Shown here: positions 53,660 through 61,851 of the stretch, one piece after another
Position numbering within the stretch: position 1 is the stretch's first letter
How the letters are laid out: each line of letters starts with the position of its first letter
Source of the DNA: Comamonas suwonensis
Lineage (GTDB): Bacteria; Pseudomonadota; Gammaproteobacteria; Burkholderiales; Burkholderiaceae_C
Length of the DNA stretch: 64,000 bases
Reading direction: 5' to 3'
Assembly: GCF_012844455.2 (NCBI RefSeq)
Contig: NZ_JABBCQ020000012.1
Span: 104,891 to 168,890, forward strand
The notes under the pieces: model-generated
The model's input: the letters and a program-made list of their open reading frames with translations, nothing else
Database searches by the model: none
Told to the model about the DNA's origin: nothing
Translations under genes and position numbers: made by a program

Positions 53660-54727
53660 TCAGGGTCTCGGAACTGTGGGCATGCCCCAGTCGGCACGCT
53701 CCTGCCAGAGGGTGTTGACGTTCATGCTCTTGCGTTCAATCAGTGAGCGCTGACTCAAGATGTTTTCCCCGAGGCGCAGTCGTCCGCGCGCTTCAAAGTA
53801 TTCAGTGATGACGGAATGCGAGCTCGAATTGAATGCGCCGGCCATGCCAATGGCCGTGCCAGCCGCATTCAGAGATTTCAAAGGCGATGTGTTGCGTAAT
53901 TGCACCAGCTGATTGGCGCGGGCCCAGTCTAGGTCCGTAACACTGGCCCAGATCACTTCTGCACTGGCCGTGTTGATGTTGACCGAGGTGCGCTGAGGCA
54001 GCAAGGTGACATAGGGCTCGATGCGGGCAATGGTGCGGGCATCAATTCCCAGCCAGCCCAGCTGGCCCACGGTGCGCGGCATCAATGGCGCGGACTGTGA
54101 CTTGTTGAGCGAGGCTTGCTGCAAGGCCGTGGCGATCTGCATGACAGTGCTGCCGGGCAGGCCCAGTCGCTCGAAAAGGCGCATGAATGGCAGGAGATCT
54201 TCTTCCGAAATCTTCTTGTCTTGACCGCTCAGCAGATTCAGCAGATTCAGGCGGGACTGCAGATCGATGATTTCGCCGGAGAGAAACGCATCCTGCACAT
54301 CGGCCATTCCATCATCGACTTGGCTGATATTGTTCTTGGCGGCCAAAAAGGTGGACAGGCGCGCTTCCTGCAGCGGCACGGCCCAGGGCTCGCCTAAGTG
54401 ATCAATCGGGTTGCTGCGGTTGGCGCGAGAATCTTCCTGCAGCACTACACGCGACCAGTCCTGCGCGCCCAGCAGCAGCCAGTTGGCCTGCACGCGGTTG
54501 CGCTCTGCTGTTTCAATCTCCACATCACGCCACTGCTGCCATAGTGCAGCCGATGCCAGCGTGGCGACCAGCACCACCGTCAGCATGGCTGCCAGCAGAG
54601 CCGCGCCATGCTGAGGCGATCGCTGTGCGCGGGAGGCGGCCGGGGTCAGAGACGCCAAGCGAGTGCCGCCTCGCGGCGAAGGCGTCGTCCCCTTTGGGGG
54701 AAGAAGCGAAGCGACACAGGGGGTCAT
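53660..54727 (-). CDS. gspK: Type II secretion minor pseudopilin GspK
   Basis: 355 residues. The prepilin-like segment QHGAALLAAMLTVVLVATLA begins near residue 39; the large globular domain with calcium-site type Asp/Asn region (VDDGMADVQDAFLSGEIIDLQSRLNLLNLLSG) is typical GspK. The first 37 residues (MTPCVASLLPPKGTTPSPRG...) are an unusually long leader encoded by a palindromic repeat of the CCCCC...GGGGG family. The start overlaps gspJ by 4 bp. It caps the pseudopilus with GspI and GspJ. Confidence 0.92.
   Translation of the reverse strand: MTPCVASLLPPKGTTPSPRGGTRLASLTPAASRAQRSPQHGAALLAAMLTVVLVATLASAALWQQWRDVEIETAERNRVQANWLLLGAQDWSRVVLQEDSRANRSNPIDHLGEPWAVPLQEARLSTFLAAKNNISQVDDGMADVQDAFLSGEIIDLQSRLNLLNLLSGQDKKISEEDLLPFMRLFERLGLPGSTVMQIATALQQASLNKSQSAPLMPRTVGQLGWLGIDARTIARIEPYVTLLPQRTSVNINTASAEVIWASVTDLDWARANQLVQLRNTSPLKSLNAAGTAIGMAGAFNSSSHSVITEYFEARGRLRLGENILSQRSLIERKSMNVNTLWQERADWGMPTVPRP
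54660..54727. repeat. Palindromic repeat forming the gspK 5' end
   Basis: Contains TCGTCCCCTTTGGGGGAAGAAGCGAAGCGACACAGGGGGTC-like blocks in pieces: CCCCTTTGGGG, GCGAAGCGACAC and AGGGGGTC, plus CCGCCTCGCGGCG. It shares blocks with 21606, 32715 and 56262 but here encodes the GspK leader. Confidence 0.6.
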
Positions 54728-55404
54728 GATCGTGAGTTAGAGCGAAGCGGGTTGACCCAATCCACCGTCATCACGCCATTCAGCGCTTTGCCGGCGGGCA
54801 AGGTGAGTTCGATGCGAATGCCATCGGGCACCGTGGGCATGGCGGTGGCGCCGTTGGCATTGCTGGCGCTGCTCTGGTCGCTGGAGAGCGGATTGGTCCA
54901 CGCATTGCTGCGGTAGTAGTACACGCGCCACAGATCCAGCGGCAATAGCACGGTTTCTCGGCGCATCTGGTCGCTCGATGGGTTGCGGCCCCATTGGGCG
55001 GCCTGACTCCATGCGTCATTCCATTCACTGGCGGTGCGTGCGGACAGCGACTGCCAGCGCACCCACTGCTGCAGTCCGTCCACATTGCGGCGGCTCCAGG
55101 CCACGACCAGTGCGCCGTTGTCGTTGGCGGCGCTGGTCTTGCGGGTCAGGCGCAGCACCTGCCCATCCCAGTCCAGCACCTGGCGGCCTTGTAGCGGCAT
55201 GAGGGCGTTGAGGTCGGCATTCCACTGGGCCATTACGGTCTGCATGATGGCGTGCTGATCGCCTTGCTCGCGCGTCACTTCCTGCGTGCGCAGCATGCCA
55301 TCAATGCCGCGCCAGCTCATGATGGACAGCAGCGCCATGGCCGCCATTGCGACCAATAGCTCAATCAGCGTAAAGCCCAGATTCTTGGTGCGCATGCTGC
55401 TCAT
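54724..55404 (-). CDS. gspJ: Type II secretion minor pseudopilin GspJ
   Basis: 226 residues; prepilin cleavage motif KNLGFTLIELLVAMAAMALLSIM with the essential Gly-Phe and Glu+5. Inner Met at 55395 is an alternative start. The globular part has MRRETVLLPLDLWRVYYYR. It begins 3 bp after gspI and overlaps gspK. Confidence 0.93.
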   Translation of the reverse strand: MSSMRTKNLGFTLIELLVAMAAMALLSIMSWRGIDGMLRTQEVTREQGDQHAIMQTVMAQWNADLNALMPLQGRQVLDWDGQVLRLTRKTSAANDNGALVVAWSRRNVDGLQQWVRWQSLSARTASEWNDAWSQAAQWGRNPSSDQMRRETVLLPLDLWRVYYYRSNAWTNPLSSDQSSASNANGATAMPTVPDGIRIELTLPAGKALNGVMTVDWVNPLRSNSRS

Positions 55405-55407
55405 GAT

Positions 55408-55761
55408 TCAGTAGCGGCCCACAATCGTGGAGACACGCAAGATGGCGGAGGATTCGGAGAAAACCTGGGCATCCACACGTCTGAAGCTGGGGTTGGGTGT
55501 GGGTCGCACGCTGACTTGCACCTGCATCTGCCGACCGGCCTGCTGGCAGTTGGTGGAGGTGTCGCCCACTGCAGGCATCTGGTTGAAAAGGCGCAGCCGA
55601 ACCAGCTCATTTTGTGCACAGAGCTGGGCGAGGATCACATCGGACTGGCGCTGGGCATTGCGCGTGAGCGCGCTGCTGGCCTGCAGACCCGCCAGCAGGG
55701 TGACGCCGACGATGCCGACGGCGACCAGCACTTCAATCAGCGTAAAGCCGCGCTGCTTCAT
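55408..55761 (-). CDS. gspI: Type II secretion minor pseudopilin GspI
   Basis: 117 residues from ATG 55761 (MKQRGFTLIEVLVAVGIVGV), the usual GspI size; the frame is open further upstream but that part is antisense-like reading of gspH. Four-bp overlap with gspH. Contains the paired Cys typical of GspI (LCAQNELV ... TNCQQAGR). Confidence 0.94.
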   Translation of the reverse strand: MKQRGFTLIEVLVAVGIVGVTLLAGLQASSALTRNAQRQSDVILAQLCAQNELVRLRLFNQMPAVGDTSTNCQQAGRQMQVQVSVRPTPNPSFRRVDAQVFSESSAILRVSTIVGRY

Positions 55762-56213
55762 TGCGCCACCTGCACATTCTGAATGCTGAAGGGGCGCAGG
55801 CCGTCTGTGCTCAGTTGCAGTGGCGCGGAGTTGCTGCCGGGCAGCGACAGGGTAATGCTCTGGCGGGGAATCAATGGCTCTGGCCCTAGCACCACGGGCG
55901 TGCTGGGCTGAATCTGCACCGCAGTCTTGAGCCACTGCGTGGGCATTTGTACATTGGCAGGCAGACCCTCGAAGCGGAAGCCTTGAGGCATGGGTCGCCA
56001 AACGACCAGTGCACCATTGGTGCGTGCTTGCGCGCGGGCAGACTCCAGCAGTGTGGCGAGCCGCTGGGCTTCGCGCTCCAGTTGCTGCTCGCCGCTGTCG
56101 CGAATAGCCAGGCTCACGCCAGCCGTCGCCAGCGCCATGATGGAAATCACGACCAATAGTTCAAGCAGCGTGAATCCCGCAGATTTGATGCGCGCCATGG
56201 GCAGAGAGGTCAC
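55758..56213 (-). CDS. gspH: Type II secretion minor pseudopilin GspH
   Basis: 151 residues (or 146 from ATG 56198, MARIKSAGFTLLELL). Prepilin motif KSAGFTLLELLVVISIMALATAG, then the GspH domain (EREAQRLATLLESARAQARTNGALVVW). It is separated from gspG by about 150 bp holding a palindromic repeat. Confidence 0.93.
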   Translation of the reverse strand: MTSLPMARIKSAGFTLLELLVVISIMALATAGVSLAIRDSGEQQLEREAQRLATLLESARAQARTNGALVVWRPMPQGFRFEGLPANVQMPTQWLKTAVQIQPSTPVVLGPEPLIPRQSITLSLPGSNSAPLQLSTDGLRPFSIQNVQVAQ

Positions 56214-56261
56214 TAGCTGTGCGCTAGTGGCAGGACGGTTTCAGACGATGGGCTGGTGTGA

Positions 56262-56350
56262 GTTTTCGTCGCCGGGCCGCCCCAAGACGAAAACCGGCCA
56301 AAGCCGGTCAGGACCCCCTCGGGGGGCAGCGACCACACAAAGTGAGGGAG
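56262..56350. repeat. GC-rich palindromic repeat between gspG and gspH
   Basis: ACCGGCCAAAGCCGGT, then GACCCCCTCGGGGGGCAGCG and GAGGGAGCGTGGGGG. The hairpins sit between the major pseudopilin gene and the rest of the operon, where they could lower downstream expression relative to gspG. Confidence 0.65.
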
Positions 56351-56364
56351 CGTGGGGGTAGACG

Positions 56365-56817
56365 TCATTGCCAACTGCCAATATCCGCATCCTTGCCTTC
56401 GCCACCGGCCTTGCCGTCACCACCAAAAGACATGATGTCGATGGGGGCCTTCACGCCGGGGTTCAGGTACTGATAAGCATTGCCCCAGGGGTCGTTGGGC
56501 AGCTTTTCCAGGTAAGGCTTCCAGTTCTGCGGCGCGGGGCCGGAGGTGGGCTTGGCCACCAGTGCTTTCAGGCCTTGCTCGGCGGTGGGGTAGCGCTGGT
56601 TATCGAGGCGATAGAGTTTGAGTGCCTGATTGATATTGGCGATGTCGGTCTTGGCGGCAGTCACGCGCGCATCGTCGGCGCGGTCCAGCACATTTGGCAC
56701 GATGAGTGCGGCCAGCACACCAATGATGACCAGCACCACCATCAGCTCAATCAGGGTGAAACCGCGCGATGCAGCGTGGCGGATAGCAGACAGTGAACGG
56801 TGGCGATGAGATGTCAT
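56365..56817 (-). CDS. gspG: Type II secretion major pseudopilin GspG
   Basis: 150 residues; prepilin motif SRGFTLIELMVVLVIIGVLAALIVPNV, then the GspG core (DIANINQALKLYRLDNQRYPTAEQGLKAL, LPNDPWGNAYQYLNPG, IMSFGGDGKAGGEG) with calcium-loop residues. First gene of the minus-strand gsp operon, divergent from gspC. Confidence 0.97.
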   Translation of the reverse strand: MTSHRHRSLSAIRHAASRGFTLIELMVVLVIIGVLAALIVPNVLDRADDARVTAAKTDIANINQALKLYRLDNQRYPTAEQGLKALVAKPTSGPAPQNWKPYLEKLPNDPWGNAYQYLNPGVKAPIDIMSFGGDGKAGGEGKDADIGSWQ

Positions 56818-56863
56818 GTAGCTCTGTACTAGAAACGCAATACTGGGCCATCATAATCGTCCA

Positions 56864-57331
56864 ATGCGAACGCAATCTTTCAAACTTGCTCAGGGCAGCT
56901 CCATGCCCGTCAAACTCACGACCTTGCTGCTGTGGGCTGCCGCCGCTGCGGTGGTGGTTTTCTGGGTGCTGCGATTCACCGGCAGTGCCAGTGAGCAGTT
57001 GCCTGTGATTTCTCCAGCACAGCCGGTTCAGGCCAATGCCCAGGCAATCGCCAAGGCTTTGGGAGCCGTTGCTTTGCCTGCTGTGGCGGCCGCGCCGGTA
57101 GCCAGCCGTTATTCGTTGCTGGGTGTGCTGGCGGGCAATGAGTCTGGCGGCGGCGCAGCGGTGATTGCCGTTGAAGGCAAAGGCAGCAAGGCCGTGCGTG
57201 TGGGTGAGGCGGTAGACGAAGGCTTGATTCTGCAATCCCTGGCTGCGCGTGAAGCCCGCCTTGGCCCGGTCAACGGCCCGGCCACTACCGTGTTGCAGCT
57301 GCCCAAGCCGCCCATCGCGGCATTCAACTGA
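56864..57331 (+). CDS. gspC: Short GspC-like protein (HR domain, no PDZ)
   Basis: 155 residues (142 from ATG 56903). One N-terminal helix (LLLWAAAAAVVVFWVLRF), a Pro/Ala linker, then the homology-region domain ASRYSLLGVLAGNESGGGAAVIAVEG ... VRVGEAVDEGLILQSL. It ends soon after; the PDZ or coiled-coil tail of long GspC is absent. GspC joins the inner platform to the secretin. Divergent from gspG with only 46 bp between starts. Confidence 0.85.
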   Translation: MRTQSFKLAQGSSMPVKLTTLLLWAAAAAVVVFWVLRFTGSASEQLPVISPAQPVQANAQAIAKALGAVALPAVAAAPVASRYSLLGVLAGNESGGGAAVIAVEGKGSKAVRVGEAVDEGLILQSLAAREARLGPVNGPATTVLQLPKPPIAAFN

Positions 57332-57887
57332 GCGCGATCTGCACCCACTGCCCATAGGCGGGGGCGGGCAACGTCCACTCATGGCTTTGCGGCAGCTGCT
57401 GGCCATGCTGCACCAGCCATTGCACGCAGCGCGCGACGCCGGCATGGCAAATCCAGACGACATGAGCGCTTGGGTTGCGGCGGGCATCGTCCAAGGCTTG
57501 TGATACACGCTGCAGCATCTGCACCAGAGACTCTCCATCGCCGGGAGCATGCCGTGCCAGGTTCTTGGCCCAGGCGCTGATGGCGGATTCGCCAATGTCA
57601 TCCCAGCGCTGACCTTCCCAGTGGCCGAAGTTCATCTCCAGCAGACGTGTGTCGGGTGTTGCAGTGAAATCAGGCTGTAGCGCTTTCAAATCAAGCGCTA
57701 GTTGCTCACATCTTTGTAGTGGCGAGTGCCAGAGCTGCAAATCACCCCGCAGCGGCAGCAAGGCCTTGTGAAGCGCCTGTGCGGCTTGCCGGGTGGCCTG
57801 TGCATCGGCCGCCATATCCAGACGGCCATAGCAGCGGTCTGTGTCAATCAGCGGGCGAGCATGGCGCACCAGCCACAGTGTTTTCAC
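57324..57887 (-). CDS. cobC: Alpha-ribazole phosphatase / phosphoglycerate mutase family
   Basis: 187 residues from GTG 57887, which overlaps the cobS stop (GTGA). Histidine phosphatase motifs: LVRHARPLIDTDRCYGRLDM at the start, EMNFGHWEGQRWDDI in the middle and ICHAGVAR near the end. With CobS upstream it completes the last steps of cobalamin nucleotide-loop assembly. DNA 57675-57712 is a repeat copy read in frame (LALDLKALQPD). It overlaps the end of gspC by 8 bp. Confidence 0.9.
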   Translation of the reverse strand: MKTLWLVRHARPLIDTDRCYGRLDMAADAQATRQAAQALHKALLPLRGDLQLWHSPLQRCEQLALDLKALQPDFTATPDTRLLEMNFGHWEGQRWDDIGESAISAWAKNLARHAPGDGESLVQMLQRVSQALDDARRNPSAHVVWICHAGVARCVQWLVQHGQQLPQSHEWTLPAPAYGQWVQIALS

Positions 57888-58714
57888 AGAACAGGCCTCA
57901 GTACATGAACGGCGACCGCCAGCAGCACCGCCAGCTCGTTGAGCTGCTGGCAGGCACCCAGGCAGTCGCCCGTCATCCCGCCCAGACGTTTGCGCAGCCA
58001 GCGCTGCAGCAGCCAGGTCGTCACGCTGCAGGCGATGGCAATCTTGAGAATCAGCCAGCCGGAGCCGAACCACCACAGCAGCGCCACGATCGGCAGAGTC
58101 CATAGCGCGCCGGTGATGAGGCCGCGCCAGCCCAATTGTTGGCCCGCAACGTTCAGCGTTTTGCTGCTGGCAGCCAAGCCGACATGGGCCAAGTTGTGCA
58201 TCAGCACCAGGGGCGCAAAACGAGAGAGCACATGCATGGCTACGGCCAGAATGACCGCAGGCACAGGCCCCCAGTAAGGTGTCATTTTGTCCAGCACGGT
58301 CGCCAGCAGTACCACCTTGGTCAGCAGTGCCATCACCAGCGCCATCACGCCATACGAGCCAAGGCGCGAGTCTTTCATGATCTCGAGCGCGCGCTCAGCG
58401 GGCACAAAGCCACCCAGCCCATCGGCCACATCGGCCAGTCCATCTTCATGAAACCCGCCCGTCAGCCACAGCGTGCCTGCCGTGCTGATGAGTGCGGCCA
58501 GCAGCGGTGTCCAAGGTGAGCCAGGCAGCAACCACAGCACCAGAGTCACTAGCGCAGCCGCCCACAGCCCCACCAGCCAGCCCACGCCCGGCAGATGCGC
58601 GGCACTGGCACGCTGCATCTCAGCGCTCCAGCCCACCCAGGCCGCCAGCCGTCCGGTGACGGGGATGCGGCTGAAGAACTGTATGGCCAGCAGATAGTGA
58701 CGCAGGGCTTGCAT
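57884..58714 (-). CDS. cobS: Adenosylcobinamide-GDP ribazoletransferase (cobalamin synthase)
   Basis: 276 residues from ATG 58714 (a TTG 9 bases upstream is also in frame). Family motifs AIQFFSRIPVTG near 11, GGFHEDGLADVADGLGGF near 90 with the acidic metal site, and ALEIMKDSRLGSYGVMALVMAL. Several membrane helices. It joins alpha-ribazole to adenosylcobinamide-GDP at the inner membrane. Confidence 0.95.
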   Translation of the reverse strand: MQALRHYLLAIQFFSRIPVTGRLAAWVGWSAEMQRASAAHLPGVGWLVGLWAAALVTLVLWLLPGSPWTPLLAALISTAGTLWLTGGFHEDGLADVADGLGGFVPAERALEIMKDSRLGSYGVMALVMALLTKVVLLATVLDKMTPYWGPVPAVILAVAMHVLSRFAPLVLMHNLAHVGLAASSKTLNVAGQQLGWRGLITGALWTLPIVALLWWFGSGWLILKIAIACSVTTWLLQRWLRKRLGGMTGDCLGACQQLNELAVLLAVAVHVLRPVL

Positions 58715-58725
58715 GAATATCAAAA

Positions 58726-58768
58726 AAGTGAGCTTCTAGCGATCGTGGATAAAGCGCTAGAGGACTTT
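58726..58768. repeat. AGCTAT/AGCGCT repeat, diverged copy
   Basis: TTCTAGCGATCGTGG and TAAAGCGCTAGAGG between ilvA and cobS, ending 2 bp before the ilvA stop. Confidence 0.5.
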
Positions 58769-58769
58769 T

Positions 58770-60323
58770 TTACTTCAAGAAAAGTTGATAGGCCGGGTTG
58801 TTGGTTTCTTCCACCCACGGGTAGCCCAGGTTCTTCAGGAAGGCGTCGAACTTCTTGCTGTCCTTGGGCGGCACCTGCATGCCGACCAGAATGCGGCCGT
58901 AGTCCGCGCCCTGGTTGCGGTAGTGGAACAGCGAGATGTTCCAGGTGGGCGCCATCAAGCTCAGGAACTTGAACAGCGCACCGGGGCGTTCGGGAAAGAC
59001 AAAGCGCAGCAGGCGCTCTTCCTGCGCCAGGGGCGAATGGCCGCCCACCATGTGGCGCAGATGCTCCTTGGCCATTTCGTCAAAGGTCAGGTCAATGGCG
59101 TCAAAGCCGTTCTTCTGGAAGTTCTTGCAGATCTTCTCGCTCTCACCCCTGGTCGGCGTTGTCAGGCCTACAAACACATGGGCCTTGTCCTCGTGGCTGA
59201 TGCGGTAGTTGAACTCGGTCACATTGCGCGGGCCGCCGGGCAGCTTGCCCACCACCTCACAGAAATGCTTGAAGCTGCCGCGCTCTTCGGGGATGGTGAC
59301 GGCGAACAGGGCTTCGCGCTCCTCGCCCACCTCGGCGCGCTCGGCCACAAAGCGCAGGCGGTCGAAGTTCATGTTCGCGCCGCTCAGGATGGCGGCGTAG
59401 GTCTCGCCCTTGGTCTTGTTCTTGGCGACGTACTGTTTGATAGCGGCGACGCCCAATGCGCCCGAGGGCTCGACAATGGAGCGTGTGTCGGTAAAGATGT
59501 CCTTGATGGCCGCGCAGACGGCGTCGGTGTCCACCGTCACATAGTCATCCACCAGGCCTTGGGTGATGCGGAAGGTTTCCTCTCCCACCAGCTTCACGGC
59601 CGTGCCGTCGGCGAACAGGCCCACATCGGCCAGTTCCACGCGCTCGCCGGCCTGTACCGACTGCATCATGGCGTTCGAGTCTTTGGTGTGCACGCCAATC
59701 ACTTTCACATCGGGGCGCACGGCCTTGATGTAATTGGCAATGCCGGCAATCAGGCCGCCGCCGCCAATCGGCACAAAAATGGCGTCCAGGCGCTGGCTTC
59801 CCAGCTTTTGCAACTGGCGCAGCATTTCCATGGCGATGGTGCCTTGGCCTGCAATCACATCGGGGTCGTCAAAGGGGTGGACAAAGGTCAGGCCCTCGGT
59901 CTTTTGCAGCTTGATGGAGTGCTTGTAGGCGTCGGAATAACTGTCGCCCATCAGTACCACTTCACCGCCCAGCGCGGCCACGGCATCCACTTTGACTTGC
60001 GGGGTGGTGGTCGGCATCACGATGACGGCACGGCAGCCCAGCTTCTTGGCGCTTAGCGCCGTGCCTTGCGCGTGGTTGCCAGCGCTGGCGCAGATCACAC
60101 CCTTTTGCAGCTGCTCCGCCGTCAGGTTTGCCATCTTGTTATAGGCGCCGCGCAGCTTGAAGCTGAATACGGGCTGCTGGTCCTCGCGCTTGAGCAATAC
60201 CTTGTTGTGCAGGCGGCGGCTGAGATTCTTGGCAATATCCAGGTCCGACTCCACGGCCACGTCGTAGACGCGTGCATTGAGGATGCGAGTCAGATAATCG
60301 GCAGGGGTGAGGGCTTGAGTCAT
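58770..60323 (-). CDS. ilvA: Threonine ammonia-lyase, biosynthetic
   Basis: 517 residues from ATG 60323 (MTQALTPADYLTRILNARVYDVA), the usual length of the long IlvA; the extra upstream frame lies in the leader. PLP lysine in QPVFSFKLRGAYNKM near 62, Gly-rich PLP loop VPIGGGGLIAGIANYI near 190, and two ACT-like domains at the C-terminus (about 330-510) that bind isoleucine and valine. First step of isoleucine synthesis. Its 290-nt leader holds an intrinsic terminator. Confidence 0.96.
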   Translation of the reverse strand: MTQALTPADYLTRILNARVYDVAVESDLDIAKNLSRRLHNKVLLKREDQQPVFSFKLRGAYNKMANLTAEQLQKGVICASAGNHAQGTALSAKKLGCRAVIVMPTTTPQVKVDAVAALGGEVVLMGDSYSDAYKHSIKLQKTEGLTFVHPFDDPDVIAGQGTIAMEMLRQLQKLGSQRLDAIFVPIGGGGLIAGIANYIKAVRPDVKVIGVHTKDSNAMMQSVQAGERVELADVGLFADGTAVKLVGEETFRITQGLVDDYVTVDTDAVCAAIKDIFTDTRSIVEPSGALGVAAIKQYVAKNKTKGETYAAILSGANMNFDRLRFVAERAEVGEEREALFAVTIPEERGSFKHFCEVVGKLPGGPRNVTEFNYRISHEDKAHVFVGLTTPTRGESEKICKNFQKNGFDAIDLTFDEMAKEHLRHMVGGHSPLAQEERLLRFVFPERPGALFKFLSLMAPTWNISLFHYRNQGADYGRILVGMQVPPKDSKKFDAFLKNLGYPWVEETNNPAYQLFLK

Positions 60324-60473
60324 GGTGCAATTCAGAAGCAGTGCACCAGAGCCAGAGCAATCAGTCAGCCGGGTGCAGGGAAGCCGATCATGATAGGCGC
60401 TTGCTTGCTGCGCTGCAGTACTCACTCGAGAAGAACACCCTGTTGGTCTACGAGCTTGCGCTGCGCAGGGACG

Positions 60474-60505
60474 AAAAAAAGCCCCTAGCTAAGAAGCTAG
60501 GGGCT
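60474..60505 (-). terminator. Attenuator-like terminator in the ilvA leader
   Basis: Perfect 11-bp stem AGCCCCTAGCT / AGCTAGGGGCT with a 4-base loop; on the minus strand it is followed by seven T residues. It lies 150 bp upstream of the ilvA start and about 105 nt after the predicted transcription start, so it can cut ilvA transcription short. Confidence 0.85.
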
Positions 60506-60616
60506 GAATCCACCATTAGAGGAGGTGGAGGAGACAAATGGTGCGATACAGATCAGGACTTTCCAGTAATCTGCAGTCTGCCTGCGGGTTTGACCTAGCA
60601 GGTAACGCTTGGTTGT

Positions 60617-60645
60617 ATTGTATGTGATGTGTTTTTATCGTGCAA
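60617..60645 (-). promoter_or_regulatory. Sigma-70 promoter for ilvA
   Basis: On the minus strand TTGCAC (60645-60640) and TACAAT (60622-60617) are separated by exactly 17 bases, close to the sigma-70 consensus. The transcript would start near 60610. Confidence 0.75.
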
Positions 60646-60706
60646 AAAAGATTCGGGTTTTTCTGGATTTGATGCAGAATTGCAACAGTTTCAAGAGGAT
60701 GCAGCA

Positions 60707-61159
60707 ATGGAATGCACAGTAAGTTGGACAGGCGCAACGACCGGTATGCGCTCGGGCATGGGCTTTGTGGCGGAGACCGGTAGCGGTCATATCGTCAATA
60801 TGGATGGCGCGCCGGATGAAAAAAATCCTGCCAATGGCGGCCGCAATCAGGCACCTCGCCCCATGGAAATGCTGCTGGCAGGTGCGGGTGGTTGCACGGC
60901 TTATGACGTGGTGCTAATCCTCAAGCGTGGCCGCCACGATGTGAAAGGCTGCAGCGTGCAGCTGACATCCGAGCGTGCAGAGACCGACCCCAAGGTCTTC
61001 ACCAAGATTCACATGCAGTTCACCGTTAGCGGCAAGAATCTGCCTGCCGGCGCGGTGGAACGTGCGATTGCCATGAGCCATGACAAATATTGCTCGGCCA
61101 CCATCATGCTGGGCCATACGGCTGAGATTACGACGGGTTTCGAGATCGTTGAAGCCTGA
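60707..61159 (+). CDS. OsmC family peroxiredoxin-like protein
   Basis: 150 residues from ATG 60707 (AAGAGG upstream). OsmC/YhfA pattern: RPMEMLLAGAGGCTAYDVVLILKRGRHDV with the first redox Cys near 67, and SHDKYCSATIMLGHTAEITTGFEI with the second Cys. YhfA-type members act on organic hydroperoxides or have unknown thiol chemistry. Monocistronic, with its own terminator. Confidence 0.92.
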   Translation: MECTVSWTGATTGMRSGMGFVAETGSGHIVNMDGAPDEKNPANGGRNQAPRPMEMLLAGAGGCTAYDVVLILKRGRHDVKGCSVQLTSERAETDPKVFTKIHMQFTVSGKNLPAGAVERAIAMSHDKYCSATIMLGHTAEITTGFEIVEA

Positions 61160-61193
61160 TAGGCGCTTCGGACACCGCAACTCATAAAACACC

Positions 61194-61217
61194 AACGGGC
61201 CTAAGCGGCCCGTTTTT
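61194..61217 (+). terminator. Intrinsic terminator after osmC-like gene
   Basis: Perfect 8-bp stem AACGGGCC / GGCCCGTT, loop TAAGC, then T run. It also faces the convergent coq7 stop at 61234. Confidence 0.88.
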
Positions 61218-61233
61218 CATGGGTGAAGCTGTT

Positions 61234-61851
61234 TTATATACGGTGTGCCGTCGTAGTCATGACTTTGGCGGCAACGCGCATCAGGCCTTGCACCAAAGGC
61301 GGCAATTGAATCGCGCCTTCCTCAATCGCCGCGGCGGCGTGGCGCTCTTCATCGTCCTTCATGCGCTCAACAACTGCGCGAGAGGCCTGATCTTCCTCGG
61401 GCAGGCGGCCCAGATGGCTTTCTAGATGCGCAGAGACCTGATTTTCTGTCTCGACCACAAAACCCAGGCTGGTAGCGTCGCTGACTTTGGCTGCAATCGT
61501 GCCAATGGCAAACGCGCCAGCAAACCAGAGCGGGTTCAGCAGCGATGGGCGATCGCCCAGCGCATGCAGGCGCTCACGCGTCCAGGCCAGGTGGTCCATC
61601 TCTTCACGCGCGGCATGCAGCAGGTGCTCACGCAGCTGCGCATCCTTGGTCACCATGGCCTGAGCGCTATAAAGTGCCTGTGCGCAGACTTCGCCCACAT
61701 GATTGACTCGCATCAAGGCGGCAGACAGCTTGCGCTGCTCATCGCTCAAATCGGCTTCGGCAATACCGGTGGCAGGCGAGCGCTCGGCGGCGATCGGATC
61801 GGCAAACAAAGTGCGAAGAGCTGCATCGGCAGCGGTCAGAAATTGATCCAT
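61234..61851 (-). CDS. coq7: Demethoxyubiquinol hydroxylase (Coq7 type)
   Basis: 205 residues from ATG 61851 ([18 protein letters not shown]). Di-iron ligand motifs: [16 protein letters not shown] near 48, [14 protein letters not shown] near 87, and [14 protein letters not shown] near 175, the ferritin-like pattern of Coq7. Performs the late ring hydroxylation in ubiquinone synthesis at the membrane; used in betaproteobacteria in place of UbiF. Upstream in-frame codons to 62229 have no similarity. Confidence 0.94.
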   Translation of the reverse strand: MDQFLTAADAALRTLFADPIAAERSPATGIAEADLSDEQRKLSAALMRVNHVGEVCAQALYSAQAMVTKDAQLREHLLHAAREEMDHLAWTRERLHALGDRPSLLNPLWFAGAFAIGTIAAKVSDATSLGFVVETENQVSAHLESHLGRLPEEDQASRAVVERMKDDEERHAAAAIEEGAIQLPPLVQGLMRVAAKVMTTTAHRI

